Notes: generated from the sequence alone by a model not told the origin. DNA of 64,000 nucleotides from Marmoricola sp. (GCA_025964775.1 JAOPYE010000037.1:154600-218599), one strand, 5' to 3'; counted from the first letter of the stretch, positions 17,399 through 28,564 are shown. Translations and numbers: made by a program.

Positions 17399-19158
17399 GC
17401 TCCCAGGCCACTCGAGTCAGCGGCCCGCGCCTGCTGCTCGGGCTCGCTGCGGTGGCCGTGGCCTTCGCGGCTGCCGACACCTACGTCGTGGTGCTCTCGC
17501 TGCCTGACATGATGAGCTCGGTCGGCCTCAGCGTGGAGCAGCTCCAGCGCGCTGCCCCGATCATCAGCGGGTTCCTGCTGGGCTATGTCGCGATGCTGCC
17601 GCTGATCGGCCGGATCGCCGACCTGCGCGGCCGCCTGCCGGTGCTCGTGGCCTCCCTGGTCGTCTTCGGTTTCGGCTCGCTCGTGACCGCTGCCGCCTAC
17701 GACCTGCCGAGCCTGGTCACCGGCCGGTTCCTCCAGGGCGTCGGGGGCGGCGGGCTGGTGCCGGTGACCCTGGCGCTGGTGGCCGACATCTACCCGGCCG
17801 AACGACGTGGAGTCCCGCTCGGTGTCGTCGGAGCGGTCCAGGAGCTGGGAAGCGTCATCGGGCCCCTGTACGGCGCCGTGGTGCTCGTCGTCGGCACCTG
17901 GCGCGACATCTTCTGGATCAACCTCGCGGTGGGACTCGTCCTTGCCGCCGGGATCTCCGCGCTCGGGCGCACTGCGGAGCCCGAGGCCGCCCGGCCGCCG
18001 AGACGTCTCGACCTCATCGGCCTGACGCTGGCCGGTCTCTGGATCGCCGCGTTGCTCCTGGTGATGCGACAGCCCGCGAGCCTGGTCACCTCGGTGCGCT
18101 GGGGCGGCCCGTTCGTGCCCTTCGGCGACGCGACGTCACCGTGGTGGTCGCAGATCGGGCTCGTCACGATCGGGCTCGGCCTGCTCCTCGCGGGCTGGTT
18201 GCTGTGCGCACCGAGGCCGTTCTTCGCCGTACGGGACTGGTGGGCGACGGCGCGCCAGGCGGACCTGCTCGGGGCGCTGCTGCTCGCCGTCCTGCTCGGC
18301 GGTGTGATCCTCGCCTTCGCCACGGCCGACCCCCAGGTCCAGGTCTTCTCCCCGGCCGGCCCGTACTACCTCGCTGTGGCGGTCCTCGCTGCGCTCGCGT
18401 TCGCGGTGCGCCAGCGGCGGGCAGCGGTCGCGCTGATCCCCCGCGGCTCGTTCGCGCGCCGCCCGGCCCAGGGCGCCCTGCTGGTCAGCTTCTTCGTCGG
18501 CGCGGCGCTGATCGCGGCCCTGGTCGACATCCCCGTCTTCGCCCGGGTCAGCGTGTACGGCGACTCGCAGATCAAGGCCGCCCTGGTCCTGGTCGAGCTG
18601 CTGGTCGCGCTCCCGATCGGCGCCCTGGTCGGTGGTGCCCTGATCCGGACCGTGCCGGTCGGCCCGATCGCGGCGTTCGGGATGGCGCTGTGCGCAGTCG
18701 GCTTCTGGCGGATGAGCGCGTGGGACGTCAACGCGCTGCACCACTTGTCCTCGAGCGTCGTACTCGTCGTCACCGGCCTGGGGTTCGGGTTCGCGCTGGC
18801 CCCGGTCAACGCTGCCCTGCTCGCGACGACCGACGCTGCGGTCCACGGCGTCACGAGCGCGCTGCTGGTGGTCAGCCGGATGGTCGGGATGCTCGTGGGC
18901 ATCTCGGCCCTGACCACGATCGGGTTGCGCCGCTACTACGCCGTGTCCGCCGATTTCCCGTCGCCGTCGGCGGTCTGCGGCGGTCCGTCCCGCTGCGACA
19001 AGTACACCAACCTCCTCCAGGGGGCCGGGGTCGAGCAACTTCACGCGATCTTCATCGGTGCGTCAGGGTGCGCACTGCTGGCCGGGTTGCTCGCCCTCGT
19101 ACTCTTCCGGGGTGCGGCGACCCGCGGCACCTCCCCCCTGATCGGAATCACCGCATGA
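17395..19158 (+). CDS. MFS transporter, P55/EmrB-like 14-TM type
   Basis: Long MFS permease, 587 residues and about 14 helices. Motif A is visible as GRIADLRGRLPVL near residue 77, and the antiporter motif C region as VGAVQELGSVIGPLYGAVV near residue 143. The GTG start at 17395 overlaps the LprG-like stop by 4 nt. In mycobacteria the P55 partner of LprG exports triacylglycerol and is needed for drug tolerance and envelope integrity; the same coupled role is likely here. A hydrophilic region near residues 515-545 (CGGPSRCDKYTNLL) between the last helices has two cysteines that could form an external disulfide. Confidence 0.85.
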   Translation: MSSQATRVSGPRLLLGLAAVAVAFAAADTYVVVLSLPDMMSSVGLSVEQLQRAAPIISGFLLGYVAMLPLIGRIADLRGRLPVLVASLVVFGFGSLVTAAAYDLPSLVTGRFLQGVGGGGLVPVTLALVADIYPAERRGVPLGVVGAVQELGSVIGPLYGAVVLVVGTWRDIFWINLAVGLVLAAGISALGRTAEPEAARPPRRLDLIGLTLAGLWIAALLLVMRQPASLVTSVRWGGPFVPFGDATSPWWSQIGLVTIGLGLLLAGWLLCAPRPFFAVRDWWATARQADLLGALLLAVLLGGVILAFATADPQVQVFSPAGPYYLAVAVLAALAFAVRQRRAAVALIPRGSFARRPAQGALLVSFFVGAALIAALVDIPVFARVSVYGDSQIKAALVLVELLVALPIGALVGGALIRTVPVGPIAAFGMALCAVGFWRMSAWDVNALHHLSSSVVLVVTGLGFGFALAPVNAALLATTDAAVHGVTSALLVVSRMVGMLVGISALTTIGLRRYYAVSADFPSPSAVCGGPSRCDKYTNLLQGAGVEQLHAIFIGASGCALLAGLLALVLFRGAATRGTSPLIGITA

Positions 19159-20045
19159 TCGAGCCCGCCTGCAGCACGACCAGCCTCGAGGCCGGCGAGG
19201 CGCTGATCGGCACTGCGCCGAACGCGGTCGCCTGGGTGTGCCTGGAGCAGAACGGTCCGTGGGGCGCGAAGGCGTGGACCGACTCCCACCTCGACACGAG
19301 GCTCGGGCAGGCGATCGAGACAGCGGCCGACCAGCACGGCGTCCGCCCTGCGCTGATCCGGCGTCCGGGTCGTCATGCCGATCCGGGCACGGCTGTCGAG
19401 CGGCACGTCCTGATCGCGCACACGCACCCGGACAACCCGTGGTTGCTCTCCGGTCGGGTTGCGAGTCCCGACGCGCTGCTCGAGCTGGACTGGGCCGCAG
19501 TCGCCCGCGGGGATGTCGACGCCGCGGCGCTGCCCGGCCTGACCCGCTCGAGCGACCCGCTGCTGCTGGTGTGCACCAACGGAACCCGGGACACCTGCTG
19601 CGCGCGCCTGGGTCGGCCGGTCGCACTGGCCGCCTCCGCGGCTCACAACGACCACGTCTGGGAGGTCACCCACGCGTCCGGGCACCGGCTGGCCGCGACC
19701 ACGGTGCTGCTGCCCTCGGGCGCCCTGCACGGCCGTGTGCTCGACGGCACGGTACTGCTCGACGCTGCACGGCGCGACGAGCTCGTCCTGGACGGCTACC
19801 GCGGCCGGTCGACGTGGTCGGCAGGCGCCCAGGTGGCCGAGGACCACGTACGCCGGACGGTCGGCATCACCGGGATCGACGACCTGGTCGTCGTACCGGA
19901 CGTCGACGCGTGGACGGTCCGACACCGTGACGGTCGCCGTTGGTGGGTCGCGGTCACCGCGCACGACGAGGGCGAACGACCGGAGTCGTGCGGCAAGGAT
20001 TCCAAGCCGATCCGGCGGTACGTCGCCAGGACAGTTGTGGGATAG
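19155..20045 (+). CDS. Sucrase/ferredoxin-like family protein
   Basis: Cytoplasmic protein of 296 residues with a thioredoxin-like [2Fe-2S] ferredoxin fold (Suc_Fer-like family). Visible: PACSTTSLEAGEALIGTAP at the N-terminus, the cysteine block LVCTNGTRDTCCARLGRPVA near residue 140, and HVWEVTHASGHRLAATTVLLPSG, the family's most conserved stretch. The role is unknown; the original sucrase label is historical. ATG overlaps the MFS stop (ATGA), making it the third gene of the lipoprotein-transporter operon. Confidence 0.85.
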   Translation: MIEPACSTTSLEAGEALIGTAPNAVAWVCLEQNGPWGAKAWTDSHLDTRLGQAIETAADQHGVRPALIRRPGRHADPGTAVERHVLIAHTHPDNPWLLSGRVASPDALLELDWAAVARGDVDAAALPGLTRSSDPLLLVCTNGTRDTCCARLGRPVALAASAAHNDHVWEVTHASGHRLAATTVLLPSGALHGRVLDGTVLLDAARRDELVLDGYRGRSTWSAGAQVAEDHVRRTVGITGIDDLVVVPDVDAWTVRHRDGRRWWVAVTAHDEGERPESCGKDSKPIRRYVARTVVG

Positions 20046-20052
20046 TCCCCGC

Positions 20053-20550
20053 GTGAGCGCAGACTTCGACGACCTCCTGGCCGCCAACCGCGATTTCGCG
20101 GCGCACTTCGCCCTCTCGGGCTTCGATGGCGTCGCCCACGCCGGAGTAGCGCTGGTCACCTGCATGGACTCTCGCATCGACCCGCTGGGCATGCTCGGCC
20201 TGCACGCTGGCGACGCGAAGATCTTCCGCAATCCCGGAGGCCGGGTCACCGAGCAGGCACTCGAAGCACTTGTGCTCGGTGTGCACCTGCTCGAGGTCAA
20301 GCGGATCCTGATCGTCCCGCACACCCGCTGCGCGATGGCCTCGAACACCGAGGCCGAGCTGCAGGAGAAGATCGGGGAATCCGCCGGGATGGATGCCTCC
20401 TGGCACGAGTTCCACGTCATCACCGATCAGGTCGCCACGCTCAAGCACGACGTCGCCAAGGTGCTCGCACACCCGCTGATTCCCGACACGATCCGCGTCG
20501 GCGGGTTCATGTACGACGTCGACACCGGTCTGCTGGACCAGCTCGTCTAG
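20053..20550 (+). CDS. Beta-class carbonic anhydrase
   Basis: Reversible CO2 hydration, cytoplasmic zinc enzyme, 165 residues. Zinc ligands are visible: Cys37 with the Asp39-Arg41 dyad in TCMDSRID, and His91/Cys94 in PHTRC. The short length matches small actinobacterial type II-like beta carbonic anhydrases. GTG start at 20053, 7 bp after the Suc_Fer-like stop; GATAGT lies 6 nt before it, so it may have its own leaderless transcript. Its TAG stop overlaps the opposing oxidoreductase stop within a palindromic CTAG. Confidence 0.92.
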   Translation: MSADFDDLLAANRDFAAHFALSGFDGVAHAGVALVTCMDSRIDPLGMLGLHAGDAKIFRNPGGRVTEQALEALVLGVHLLEVKRILIVPHTRCAMASNTEAELQEKIGESAGMDASWHEFHVITDQVATLKHDVAKVLAHPLIPDTIRVGGFMYDVDTGLLDQLV

Positions 20551-21431
20551 TTGACCGCGCCCACCCCGAGCCCGAGCCGTTCGGCGCACTGCGAGAGCTC
20601 GTCGCGGGCCTGGTCGAGGTCCTGCGTGTCGGACATGGCCAGCACGATCCGGGTTGCCCCCAGCGTCGCGAGCCGCTCTGCCTTGTCCCGATCGACGCGG
20701 GTCACCAGGTGCCCCAGCGTCAGGTCCAGCGCGTCGGGGTCGCGCCCGGCGTCAACGGCGCTGCGGACCATCTCGGACCGCAGGGCCTCGAGGTCGGCGC
20801 CCACGACACCCAGGGGCTGGAGGCCGTCCCCGAGCCGACCGGCCCGGCGTGCTGCGGCCCGGGTGTGGCCGCCGATGTGGATGGGGATTGACCGGGAGCC
20901 GGGAGCCGGGCGGCAGAGGGCGTGCTCGAACGAGAAGAACTCGCCGTCGTAGGCGGTCGGCTCGCCGCTCCACAGCGCTCGCATGACCTCGATCTGCTCG
21001 TTCGCGCGACGGCCGCGCGAGTCGAAGTCGGTCCCGCAAGCCTCGACCTCCTCACGCATCCACCCCATCCCGACGCACAACCTGAACCGGCCCCCGGACA
21101 GCGCGTCCAGGGTCGCGATCCGCTTGGCCAGCACGACGGGATGGTGGTTCGGCAGCACCAGGACTCCGGTGGCCAACCCGAGGGTCGTGGTCGCGGCGGC
21201 GACGAAGGCCAGCAGCTCCAGGGGATCCGGCACCGGGCAGTCGGCCGCGAGCTCCACCCGTCCGGACGGGTCGTAGGGGTACTGCGAGGCGTACTCGGCC
21301 ATCATCACCGCGTGCTCGACCACGACCAGCGCACCGAACCCGCAGGACTCGACGTGTTGCGCGAGTCCGAGCATCCACTCGGGGTCGGCGGTCATGGCGC
21401 TGCCGACCGGGGCGATGACGTCGAACTCCAT
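20547..21431 (-). CDS. LLM-class F420-dependent oxidoreductase
   Basis: Luciferase-like TIM-barrel oxidoreductase, 294 residues. Visible: EWMLGLAQHVESCGFGALVVVEH, TGVLVLPNHHPVVLAKRIATLDALSGGR, VGMGWMREE and IPIHIGGHT, typical of the probable-F420 subgroup common in actinobacteria. It would transfer hydride between F420H2 and an unknown organic substrate. ATG 21431 is preceded by TACCGT 7 nt upstream and no Shine-Dalgarno, so it is probably leaderless. Confidence 0.87.
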   Translation of the reverse strand: MEFDVIAPVGSAMTADPEWMLGLAQHVESCGFGALVVVEHAVMMAEYASQYPYDPSGRVELAADCPVPDPLELLAFVAAATTTLGLATGVLVLPNHHPVVLAKRIATLDALSGGRFRLCVGMGWMREEVEACGTDFDSRGRRANEQIEVMRALWSGEPTAYDGEFFSFEHALCRPAPGSRSIPIHIGGHTRAAARRAGRLGDGLQPLGVVGADLEALRSEMVRSAVDAGRDPDALDLTLGHLVTRVDRDKAERLATLGATRIVLAMSDTQDLDQARDELSQCAERLGLGVGAVN

Positions 21432-21448
21432 GGCGCTGACGGTACTGG

Positions 21449-21928
21449 TCAGGGACCAGCAGGAGCCGCGAACCCGAGCACCCGTGCCATCGGGCGTGCC
21501 TCGATCATCGCGATGGTCAGCTCGCGTCGGTCGAAGAGCCACCCGGATTCGCCGCGGACACACCGGTCCTCGTAGATCACGTGCCAGGCCCACGATCGCG
21601 ATTCGGCCTCACCCTCGACGTGGTGCGCCACGCACGTCGTTCGCCCCGTCGCGGTGGACGGCTCGCTCGGGGTCCACACGCTGCCCGTGAGGTGGTGAAA
21701 CGTGCGTGCGAACGCCTCGATCTGGCGGACGGCGGCGACGATCTCGTTGCGTCCGGAGGCGGCCGACCTCGTCCCGAGCGAATGCGGAGGGCCCGGCGAG
21801 CTGAGCACGGCATCGGCGGTGAACAGTCCGGCCAGGACGTCCCAGTCGCGGGTGTCCACGGCGGCCGCGTACGCCGCGGTCAGCTGGACGAGCGCCAGGT
21901 GATCGCCCGGGTCCAGCTCCCCGGTCAC
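21449..21928 (-). CDS. SnoaL/NTF2-like family protein
   Basis: Small cone-shaped NTF2-fold protein, 159 residues: LVQLTAAYAAAVDTRDWDVLAGLFTADAVL at the N-terminus, FHHLTGSV and CVAHHVEG in the middle. Relatives include polyketide cyclases, steroid isomerases and dehydratases; the reaction cannot be assigned. The GTG start overlaps the upstream SDR stop (GTGA) with AGGAGG just upstream, so it is translated with that dehydrogenase. Confidence 0.82.
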   Translation of the reverse strand: MTGELDPGDHLALVQLTAAYAAAVDTRDWDVLAGLFTADAVLSSPGPPHSLGTRSAASGRNEIVAAVRQIEAFARTFHHLTGSVWTPSEPSTATGRTTCVAHHVEGEAESRSWAWHVIYEDRCVRGESGWLFDRRELTIAMIEARPMARVLGFAAPAGP

Positions 21929-22776
21929 GGGGCCTCCTGCGCGGCCAGGTCGTCGGCCAGCCTGGGCGCCCAGATCACCTTGCCGAGGAAGCGACCAGCG
22001 TCCGGGCTGGTGGCCAGCCAGGCAATGACCTTTCCGGACGCCGCCGCGTCGGCTGACGGGTATCCGCCTCCTTGGGCGATCGCCTCGGTCCCGCCGCGCG
22101 CCAGCGCCGACTCGGTGACGACGAACCCGGGATCGACGTTGAAGGCCCGGATCCCGCGATCCCCCAGTTCCGCATTGATCGTGCCGGCGATCCTTCCGAA
22201 CGCCGCCTTGGACGCGGCGTACCCCAGACCCCAGCCGCCGGCACCGGGACCCGCAGGCGGGTCGTAGGTCGCCGAGCTCGACGCCATGTTGACGATGGTG
22301 CCGGCGCCGCGGGCGAGCATCGGCTCGAGCAGCAGCTGGATCAGCAGCACCTGATGCAGGAAATTGCCTTCCCAGCTACCGCGCAGCGAGTCGTCGGTGA
22401 GGTCGAGGAACGACTGCTGCGGCAGGTGCACGAACGCGTTGTTGACCACGACGTCGAGCGCGTCCCACTCCCCGTGGATCCGCGTTGCCGCGGCAGCGAT
22501 GCTCAACGGTTCGGTCAGGTCCATCGGGACCACGAGACACTCGGCGCCGAGCCTGACGATCTCGGCGGCGGTGGCTTCGAGGCTGCCCTCGACGGGGAGC
22601 AGGGCGGCATCACTCGCAGGATCGGTACTGGCCCGCGGCGCGATAGTGCCTTCTCCCTCGATCACCGTCCGGCCGCTGATCGCGACGTCGAAGCCTGCTG
22701 CTGCCAGAGCGAGCGCGGTCTGGCGGCCGATGCCGCGGGTGGCACCGGTCACCAGAACACGCGGACGCTCAGTCAT
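21925..22776 (-). CDS. Classical short-chain dehydrogenase/reductase
   Basis: NAD(P)-dependent oxidoreductase of 283 residues with TGATRGIG (residues 10-17), the NNAFVHLP stretch in place of the usual NNAG, a catalytic Ser in NMASSSATY and Tyr/Lys in YAASK near residue 187. Long insertions around residues 40-60 and 170-180 are unusual for a classical SDR. It lies between the SGNH hydrolase (3-bp gap) and the SnoaL-like gene (overlap), suggesting a small catabolic operon for an ester whose alcohol is then oxidised (inference). Confidence 0.85.
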   Translation of the reverse strand: MTERPRVLVTGATRGIGRQTALALAAAGFDVAISGRTVIEGEGTIAPRASTDPASDAALLPVEGSLEATAAEIVRLGAECLVVPMDLTEPLSIAAAATRIHGEWDALDVVVNNAFVHLPQQSFLDLTDDSLRGSWEGNFLHQVLLIQLLLEPMLARGAGTIVNMASSSATYDPPAGPGAGGWGLGYAASKAAFGRIAGTINAELGDRGIRAFNVDPGFVVTESALARGGTEAIAQGGGYPSADAAASGKVIAWLATSPDAGRFLGKVIWAPRLADDLAAQEAP

Positions 22777-22779
22777 GCG

Positions 22780-23586
22780 TCAGACGAGCAACGGATTGAC
22801 GAGGGGGAAGTACCCCGAGGAGTGCCCGGTGGCATTGGGGTGGTAGCTGTCCGACGTCGGGTTCGACAGACCGTTGATCCACTCCGGGCTCCCGCACACG
22901 GCGTGGCCGATGAAGCGGCTGGTCGGGTTCGCGAAGGTGAAGCCTGCTGCCGCCGCGGCTGCGGAGAGCTTGCTGTTCATCAGGTCCGCGGTCGCGTTGA
23001 GCTTCGTCTCGTCGTCCGGGCTGAAGAACGTCGCTGCGTTGCAGTCCTCGCCGTTGAAGATGCGTGGATACCCGACGATCAGGACCTTCGCGTTGGGCGC
23101 CTTGGCCTTGATGCTCGCGTACAGCGTGTTCAGCCGGCCCGGCAGCGTGTTGTTGATGAACGTCGTTGCGGTAGCGACCTTGCCGGCGCAGTCACTGGCC
23201 CAACTGGGCAGCGCGCACTCGGTGATCACCGAGGAGAAGCCGGCGTCATTCCCGCCGACCGACATCGTCACGTAGCGGGTGCCGGTCGAGAGCGCGGACA
23301 GCTGGCTACTGGTCACCGTCGCCGTCGTGGCACCTGAACAGGCCTGGAAGTTCAGGGTGTAGCCGTGCGACTGGGCCACCAGGTACGGGTACGCCAGCGT
23401 CGAGCGATCGCACGAGGTGCCGTCGTTGATGTACGACCTGGTCCCATTCCCGGACGAGTAGGAGTCACCGAGGGCGACGTACGACGGGCCGGCAGCGTGT
23501 GCGGGCATGACTGCCAGCAGCGATCCGACCAGGAGCATGGATGCAGCAACGGTGCCGGACAGGGCGATACGTAGACGGTGAGTCAC
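22780..23586 (-). CDS. Secreted SGNH/GDSL hydrolase (lipase/esterase)
   Basis: Extracellular serine esterase, 268 residues. The signal peptide runs to about residue 31 (cleavage after AHA). SGNH blocks: nucleophile in ALGDSYSSG, Gly in ACSGATT, Asn in SVGGNDAG, and the DSYHPN Asp-His pair at the C-terminus. Six or more cysteines fit the three-disulfide pattern of Streptomyces SGNH lipases. GTG 23586 has GGAGG 6 nt upstream. A CRP/GlxR-like palindrome lies 35 bp upstream. Confidence 0.9.
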   Translation of the reverse strand: MTHRLRIALSGTVAASMLLVGSLLAVMPAHAAGPSYVALGDSYSSGNGTRSYINDGTSCDRSTLAYPYLVAQSHGYTLNFQACSGATTATVTSSQLSALSTGTRYVTMSVGGNDAGFSSVITECALPSWASDCAGKVATATTFINNTLPGRLNTLYASIKAKAPNAKVLIVGYPRIFNGEDCNAATFFSPDDETKLNATADLMNSKLSAAAAAAGFTFANPTSRFIGHAVCGSPEWINGLSNPTSDSYHPNATGHSSGYFPLVNPLLV

Positions 23587-23620
23587 GAAGCCTCCTAGAT
23601 ACCGAGAAGGGCCACCCCAC

Positions 23621-23634
23621 GTGACCCGGGTCAC
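23621..23634. promoter_or_regulatory. CRP/GlxR-like palindrome upstream of SGNH hydrolase
   Basis: GTGACCCGGGTCAC is a perfect 14-bp palindrome fitting the core TGTGA-N6-TCACA of CRP-family sites (GTGA-N6-TCAC). It lies 35 bp before the GTG start of the secreted esterase, in the only promoter-sized gap of that operon. Carbon-source control is an inference. Confidence 0.45.
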
Positions 23635-23672
23635 ACTCAAGCGGTACTCGGCAGTAATGTCCAGAGGCGCGC

Positions 23673-24988
23673 TCAAGCATCCACAGCGACGTACACCGGG
23701 CGGAGCTCGGGAAGCAGCTCCTCGGGCTCCGGCGCGTCCTGGCCGACCATCGAACGCCGGATCCGTACGACGTCACGCCGCAACCGCCGGCGCTGTGCCT
23801 CGTCGTCCTGGGCTGGCAGGGCGTGCAGGGCCTGCACCGCACCGAGTCGGCGACGGGAACCGTCGTGGCTGCGCGCGCCGGCCCGCAGCGTCGGAACGAG
23901 CTGATCCAGCGCAGCAAGGGCCGCCGGGAAAGTGCCGTCGTCATCGGTCAGTGCGCGCAACGCCTCCGCCAACCGAGAGCGAAAGACCTCACGGGTCCGC
24001 ACGGGCAGGACGAACCAGGCTGCGGCGAGCCCGATCAGCGAGCCGAGGCTCACGCCGATCAGCCGTTCGCGCAGCTGCTCGGCGCCGGTCTGGCCGAAGC
24101 TGCCGTAGTACGCGTGCAGCAACGAGAGCATCGCCGTCATCCCGGCCGCCCAGAAGGCGTAGCTGCGGTTACGGAGCACCAGCATCACGGCCATGACCGC
24201 GAACAGCGCCACCAGGGTCGAGCGATGCCCGGCCGGGGCGTTCAGGGTGCCCAGCGTCGCCACCACCGTGCCGAGGGCGGCACCGACGATCCGCAGCAGA
24301 GCCTTGTGCGCCACATCGCCGCGACCGCGGTTGCCCGACGCCACGAGGAACGCCGAGAGCACGCACCACGCCCAGCGCTCACCGAAGAGCAGGTGCCCGA
24401 CCGCCATCGCGGCGCCCAGACCGACGAGCATCTGCAGGGTCATCCGGGTCGGGACGTCGATCCTGCGTCGCGACGGTCGCGCCGGTGGGTCCGGCACCGG
24501 GTGCTCGCGCCGGGCGATGCGGGTCACCACGGCCGTCCAGGCGACGGCGATCAACCCTCCGACCGACGACCACAGAAACAGGTCACGGGTACTCCCGGTG
24601 CCCGCGACGACCGGGACCGGAGTGACCAGGATCGCGATGAAGGGCAGGGCGACCACACGGCCGGCCCGACGCACCGCACCGTCGTAGCGTCGGGCCAGGA
24701 TGCCGACGCTCAGCCCGACCACCAGCAGTGCCTCACCCAGGATCTGCTCGTGAGCCAGCAACCAGGCGACTCCGGCAGCGGCCAGCGAGAGCGTCACCAT
24801 CTCCATCGCGGCCTCCAGGCCGACGTGCAACCCGCGGTCGACCGAACGGCTCAGCATCAGGCTGAGGACCACGGCGAGCACCGAGACCTGCGTCGGGACA
24901 GCCCAGAACTCGCGCAGCACCATCGTCGTACCGAGGGACCCGAGCACAGCGACCATCGTGGCGGCGGCCTGCACCAGAGCGGAGCGCA

Positions 24989-24992
<4 letters not shown>
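23673..24992 (-). CDS. FUSC family membrane protein
   Basis: Aromatic-acid-exporter/fusaric-acid-resistance-like protein, 439 residues. Two blocks of about five or six helices (residues ~5-165 and ~195-345) are separated by a basic linker, followed by an alpha-helical cytoplasmic tail. The second block, with YAFWAAGMTAMLSLLHAYYG, is FUSC-like. Proposed role: efflux of an aromatic or amphipathic compound. The GTG start at 24992 overlaps the parE stop (GTGA); ATG 24989 is the alternative. Confidence 0.8.
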
Positions 24993-27115
<2,123 letters not shown>

Positions 27116-27265
27116 AAATTCCGCGCAACACCGGGGCCTGCCTGCCGATGATTCTTGGTGGGGTGAGTCACACTCGTTCCACGACCTGTCTCAGCGGTTG
27201 GCAAAACCGCAGAGCGGGAAGCAAATGGCATGGTTTGATGTTGAGCCCGATGAGACCCGGGGTGG

Positions 27266-27293
27266 GGGAACTTCCTCCTCCGACTTCGAGTTG
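27266..27293 (+). promoter_or_regulatory. SigR/SigH-type ECF promoter candidate upstream of DUF7455 gene
   Basis: GGGAAC (27266-27271), 18-nt spacer, GTTG (27290-27293) match the thiol-stress sigma consensus GGGAAT-N18-GTT with one change. The start would fall near 27300, leaving a ~30-nt leader with the GAGG ribosome site. The same element, with a perfect -35, precedes sigB at 56480. Confidence 0.5.
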
Positions 27294-27329
27294 AACAGGC
27301 GAGCTGCACCAGAGAGAGAAGAGGCCACC

Positions 27330-27557
27330 GTGACTACTGCGACAGCCCCGAGCCAGACCCCGTTGACGGCCGTCGACCGATGCGACCGGTGCGGTGCCCA
27401 GGCCTACCTTCGCGTGTCGCTCGAGAGCGGCGGCGAGCTCCTCTTCTGCGCCCACCACGCCCGCGAGCACGGCGACAAGCTGCGCGAGATCGCGGCGCAC
27501 GTGCACGACGAGACGAACCGCCTCGCGGACACTCCGGCGGCGGAAGCCGAAGCCTGA
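27330..27557 (+). CDS. DUF7455 small zinc-ribbon-like protein
   Basis: 75-residue cytoplasmic protein of unknown function. Metal-ligand candidates are CDRCG near residue 18 and CAHH near residue 40, followed by an acidic helix. Homologues sit beside sigA/hrdB and parE in many actinobacteria (family knowledge). GTG 27330 has GAGG 5-6 nt upstream. It is followed by an intrinsic terminator, so it is monocistronic. Confidence 0.85.
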   Translation: MTTATAPSQTPLTAVDRCDRCGAQAYLRVSLESGGELLFCAHHAREHGDKLREIAAHVHDETNRLADTPAAEAEA

Positions 27558-27570
27558 CCCCTCAGACATC

Positions 27571-27610
27571 GCGGTGCCCCGGTCCACAGGACCGGGGCAC
27601 CGTCGTTTTT
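27571..27610 (+). terminator. Intrinsic terminator after DUF7455 gene
   Basis: Perfect 13-bp GC-rich stem (27573-27585 with 27589-27601), 3-nt loop, extended by one further pair, then a T5 tract at 27606-27610. It is the clearest Rho-independent terminator in the window. Confidence 0.9.
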
Positions 27611-27682
27611 CGGAGCACCCGGTAACTGAGAGACTCACCACATGACCGGGCCCGTGATGTTGCTGGCACGGAGGATCGCCGC

Positions 27683-28513
27683 ATGACAGTCCTGCTCTCG
27701 TTGATCGCGGCGGCGTGTTACGGCCTCGCGGACTTCGTCGGCGGCGTGTCATCACGTCGTTCCTCGGTCTGGCCGGTCGGACTGCTCGCCTGTGGCGGCG
27801 GGCTGGTCGGTTCGATCGGCATCGCGCTGGGCACCCATGGCTCTCCCACCGGCACGGACTTCGCGTGGGCCCTGCTCGCCGGTGCGGGAGGCGGCGTCGG
27901 CACGGTGTTCCTCTACCGCGGGCTCGCGACCGGGCGGATGGGCGTCGTTGCGCCGGTCTCCGGGGTGGGTGCCGTGCTCCTGCCCCTGTTGGCCGGTCTG
28001 CTCGGAGGCGAACGACCGAGCGTGATCGCCTGGCTGGGCATCCTGATCGCGTTCCCCGGTATCTGGTTCGTCTCCCGCGAGGAGGCGTCCACCTCGTCCG
28101 ACTCAACCAGCGGGCTCCTCGACGGTGTACTCGCCGGACTCGGCTTCGGCCTGTCCTTCGCCGCACTCGGACAGGTACGCAGCTCGGCCGGCTACTGGCC
28201 GCTCGTCGCGATGGAGACGGTCGCGGTGATCAGCCTCGCGCTCGCGGCTCTCGCGCTCGGCGGAGATCTGCGTCCTCGCACCCGGGCGGACCTGGGGGGT
28301 CTGGTGGCCGGCGCCCTGTCGTGCGTCGCCCTCGTCTGCTTCCTGGTCGCCAACGCCCACGGCCTGCTCAGCGTCGTCGGGGTGCTCACCGCGCTGTACC
28401 CCGCGTTCACGGTCCTGCTTGCCGTCGGCACCCTGGGCGAACGGGTGCATCGGACCCAGGCGTTCGGCCTCGCCTTCTGCGCGGCAGCGGTCACGCTGAT
28501 CTCGCTCGGCTGA
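27683..28513 (+). CDS. EamA/DMT-family permease
   Basis: Ten-helix drug/metabolite transporter, 276 residues, built of two EamA repeats. Conserved spots: FLYRGLATGRMGVVAPVSG in the first half and LYPAFTVLLAVGTLGERVHRTQAFG in the second, the usual LxPv...E end of each repeat. Export of an amino acid or metabolite is the family expectation. GGAGG precedes ATG 27683. Confidence 0.85.
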   Translation: MTVLLSLIAAACYGLADFVGGVSSRRSSVWPVGLLACGGGLVGSIGIALGTHGSPTGTDFAWALLAGAGGGVGTVFLYRGLATGRMGVVAPVSGVGAVLLPLLAGLLGGERPSVIAWLGILIAFPGIWFVSREEASTSSDSTSGLLDGVLAGLGFGLSFAALGQVRSSAGYWPLVAMETVAVISLALAALALGGDLRPRTRADLGGLVAGALSCVALVCFLVANAHGLLSVVGVLTALYPAFTVLLAVGTLGERVHRTQAFGLAFCAAAVTLISLG

Positions 28514-28564
28514 CCAATTTCTGGACAGGTGTCCAGCAGTTGGGCCGGGGAGGCCCCAGAGAAC

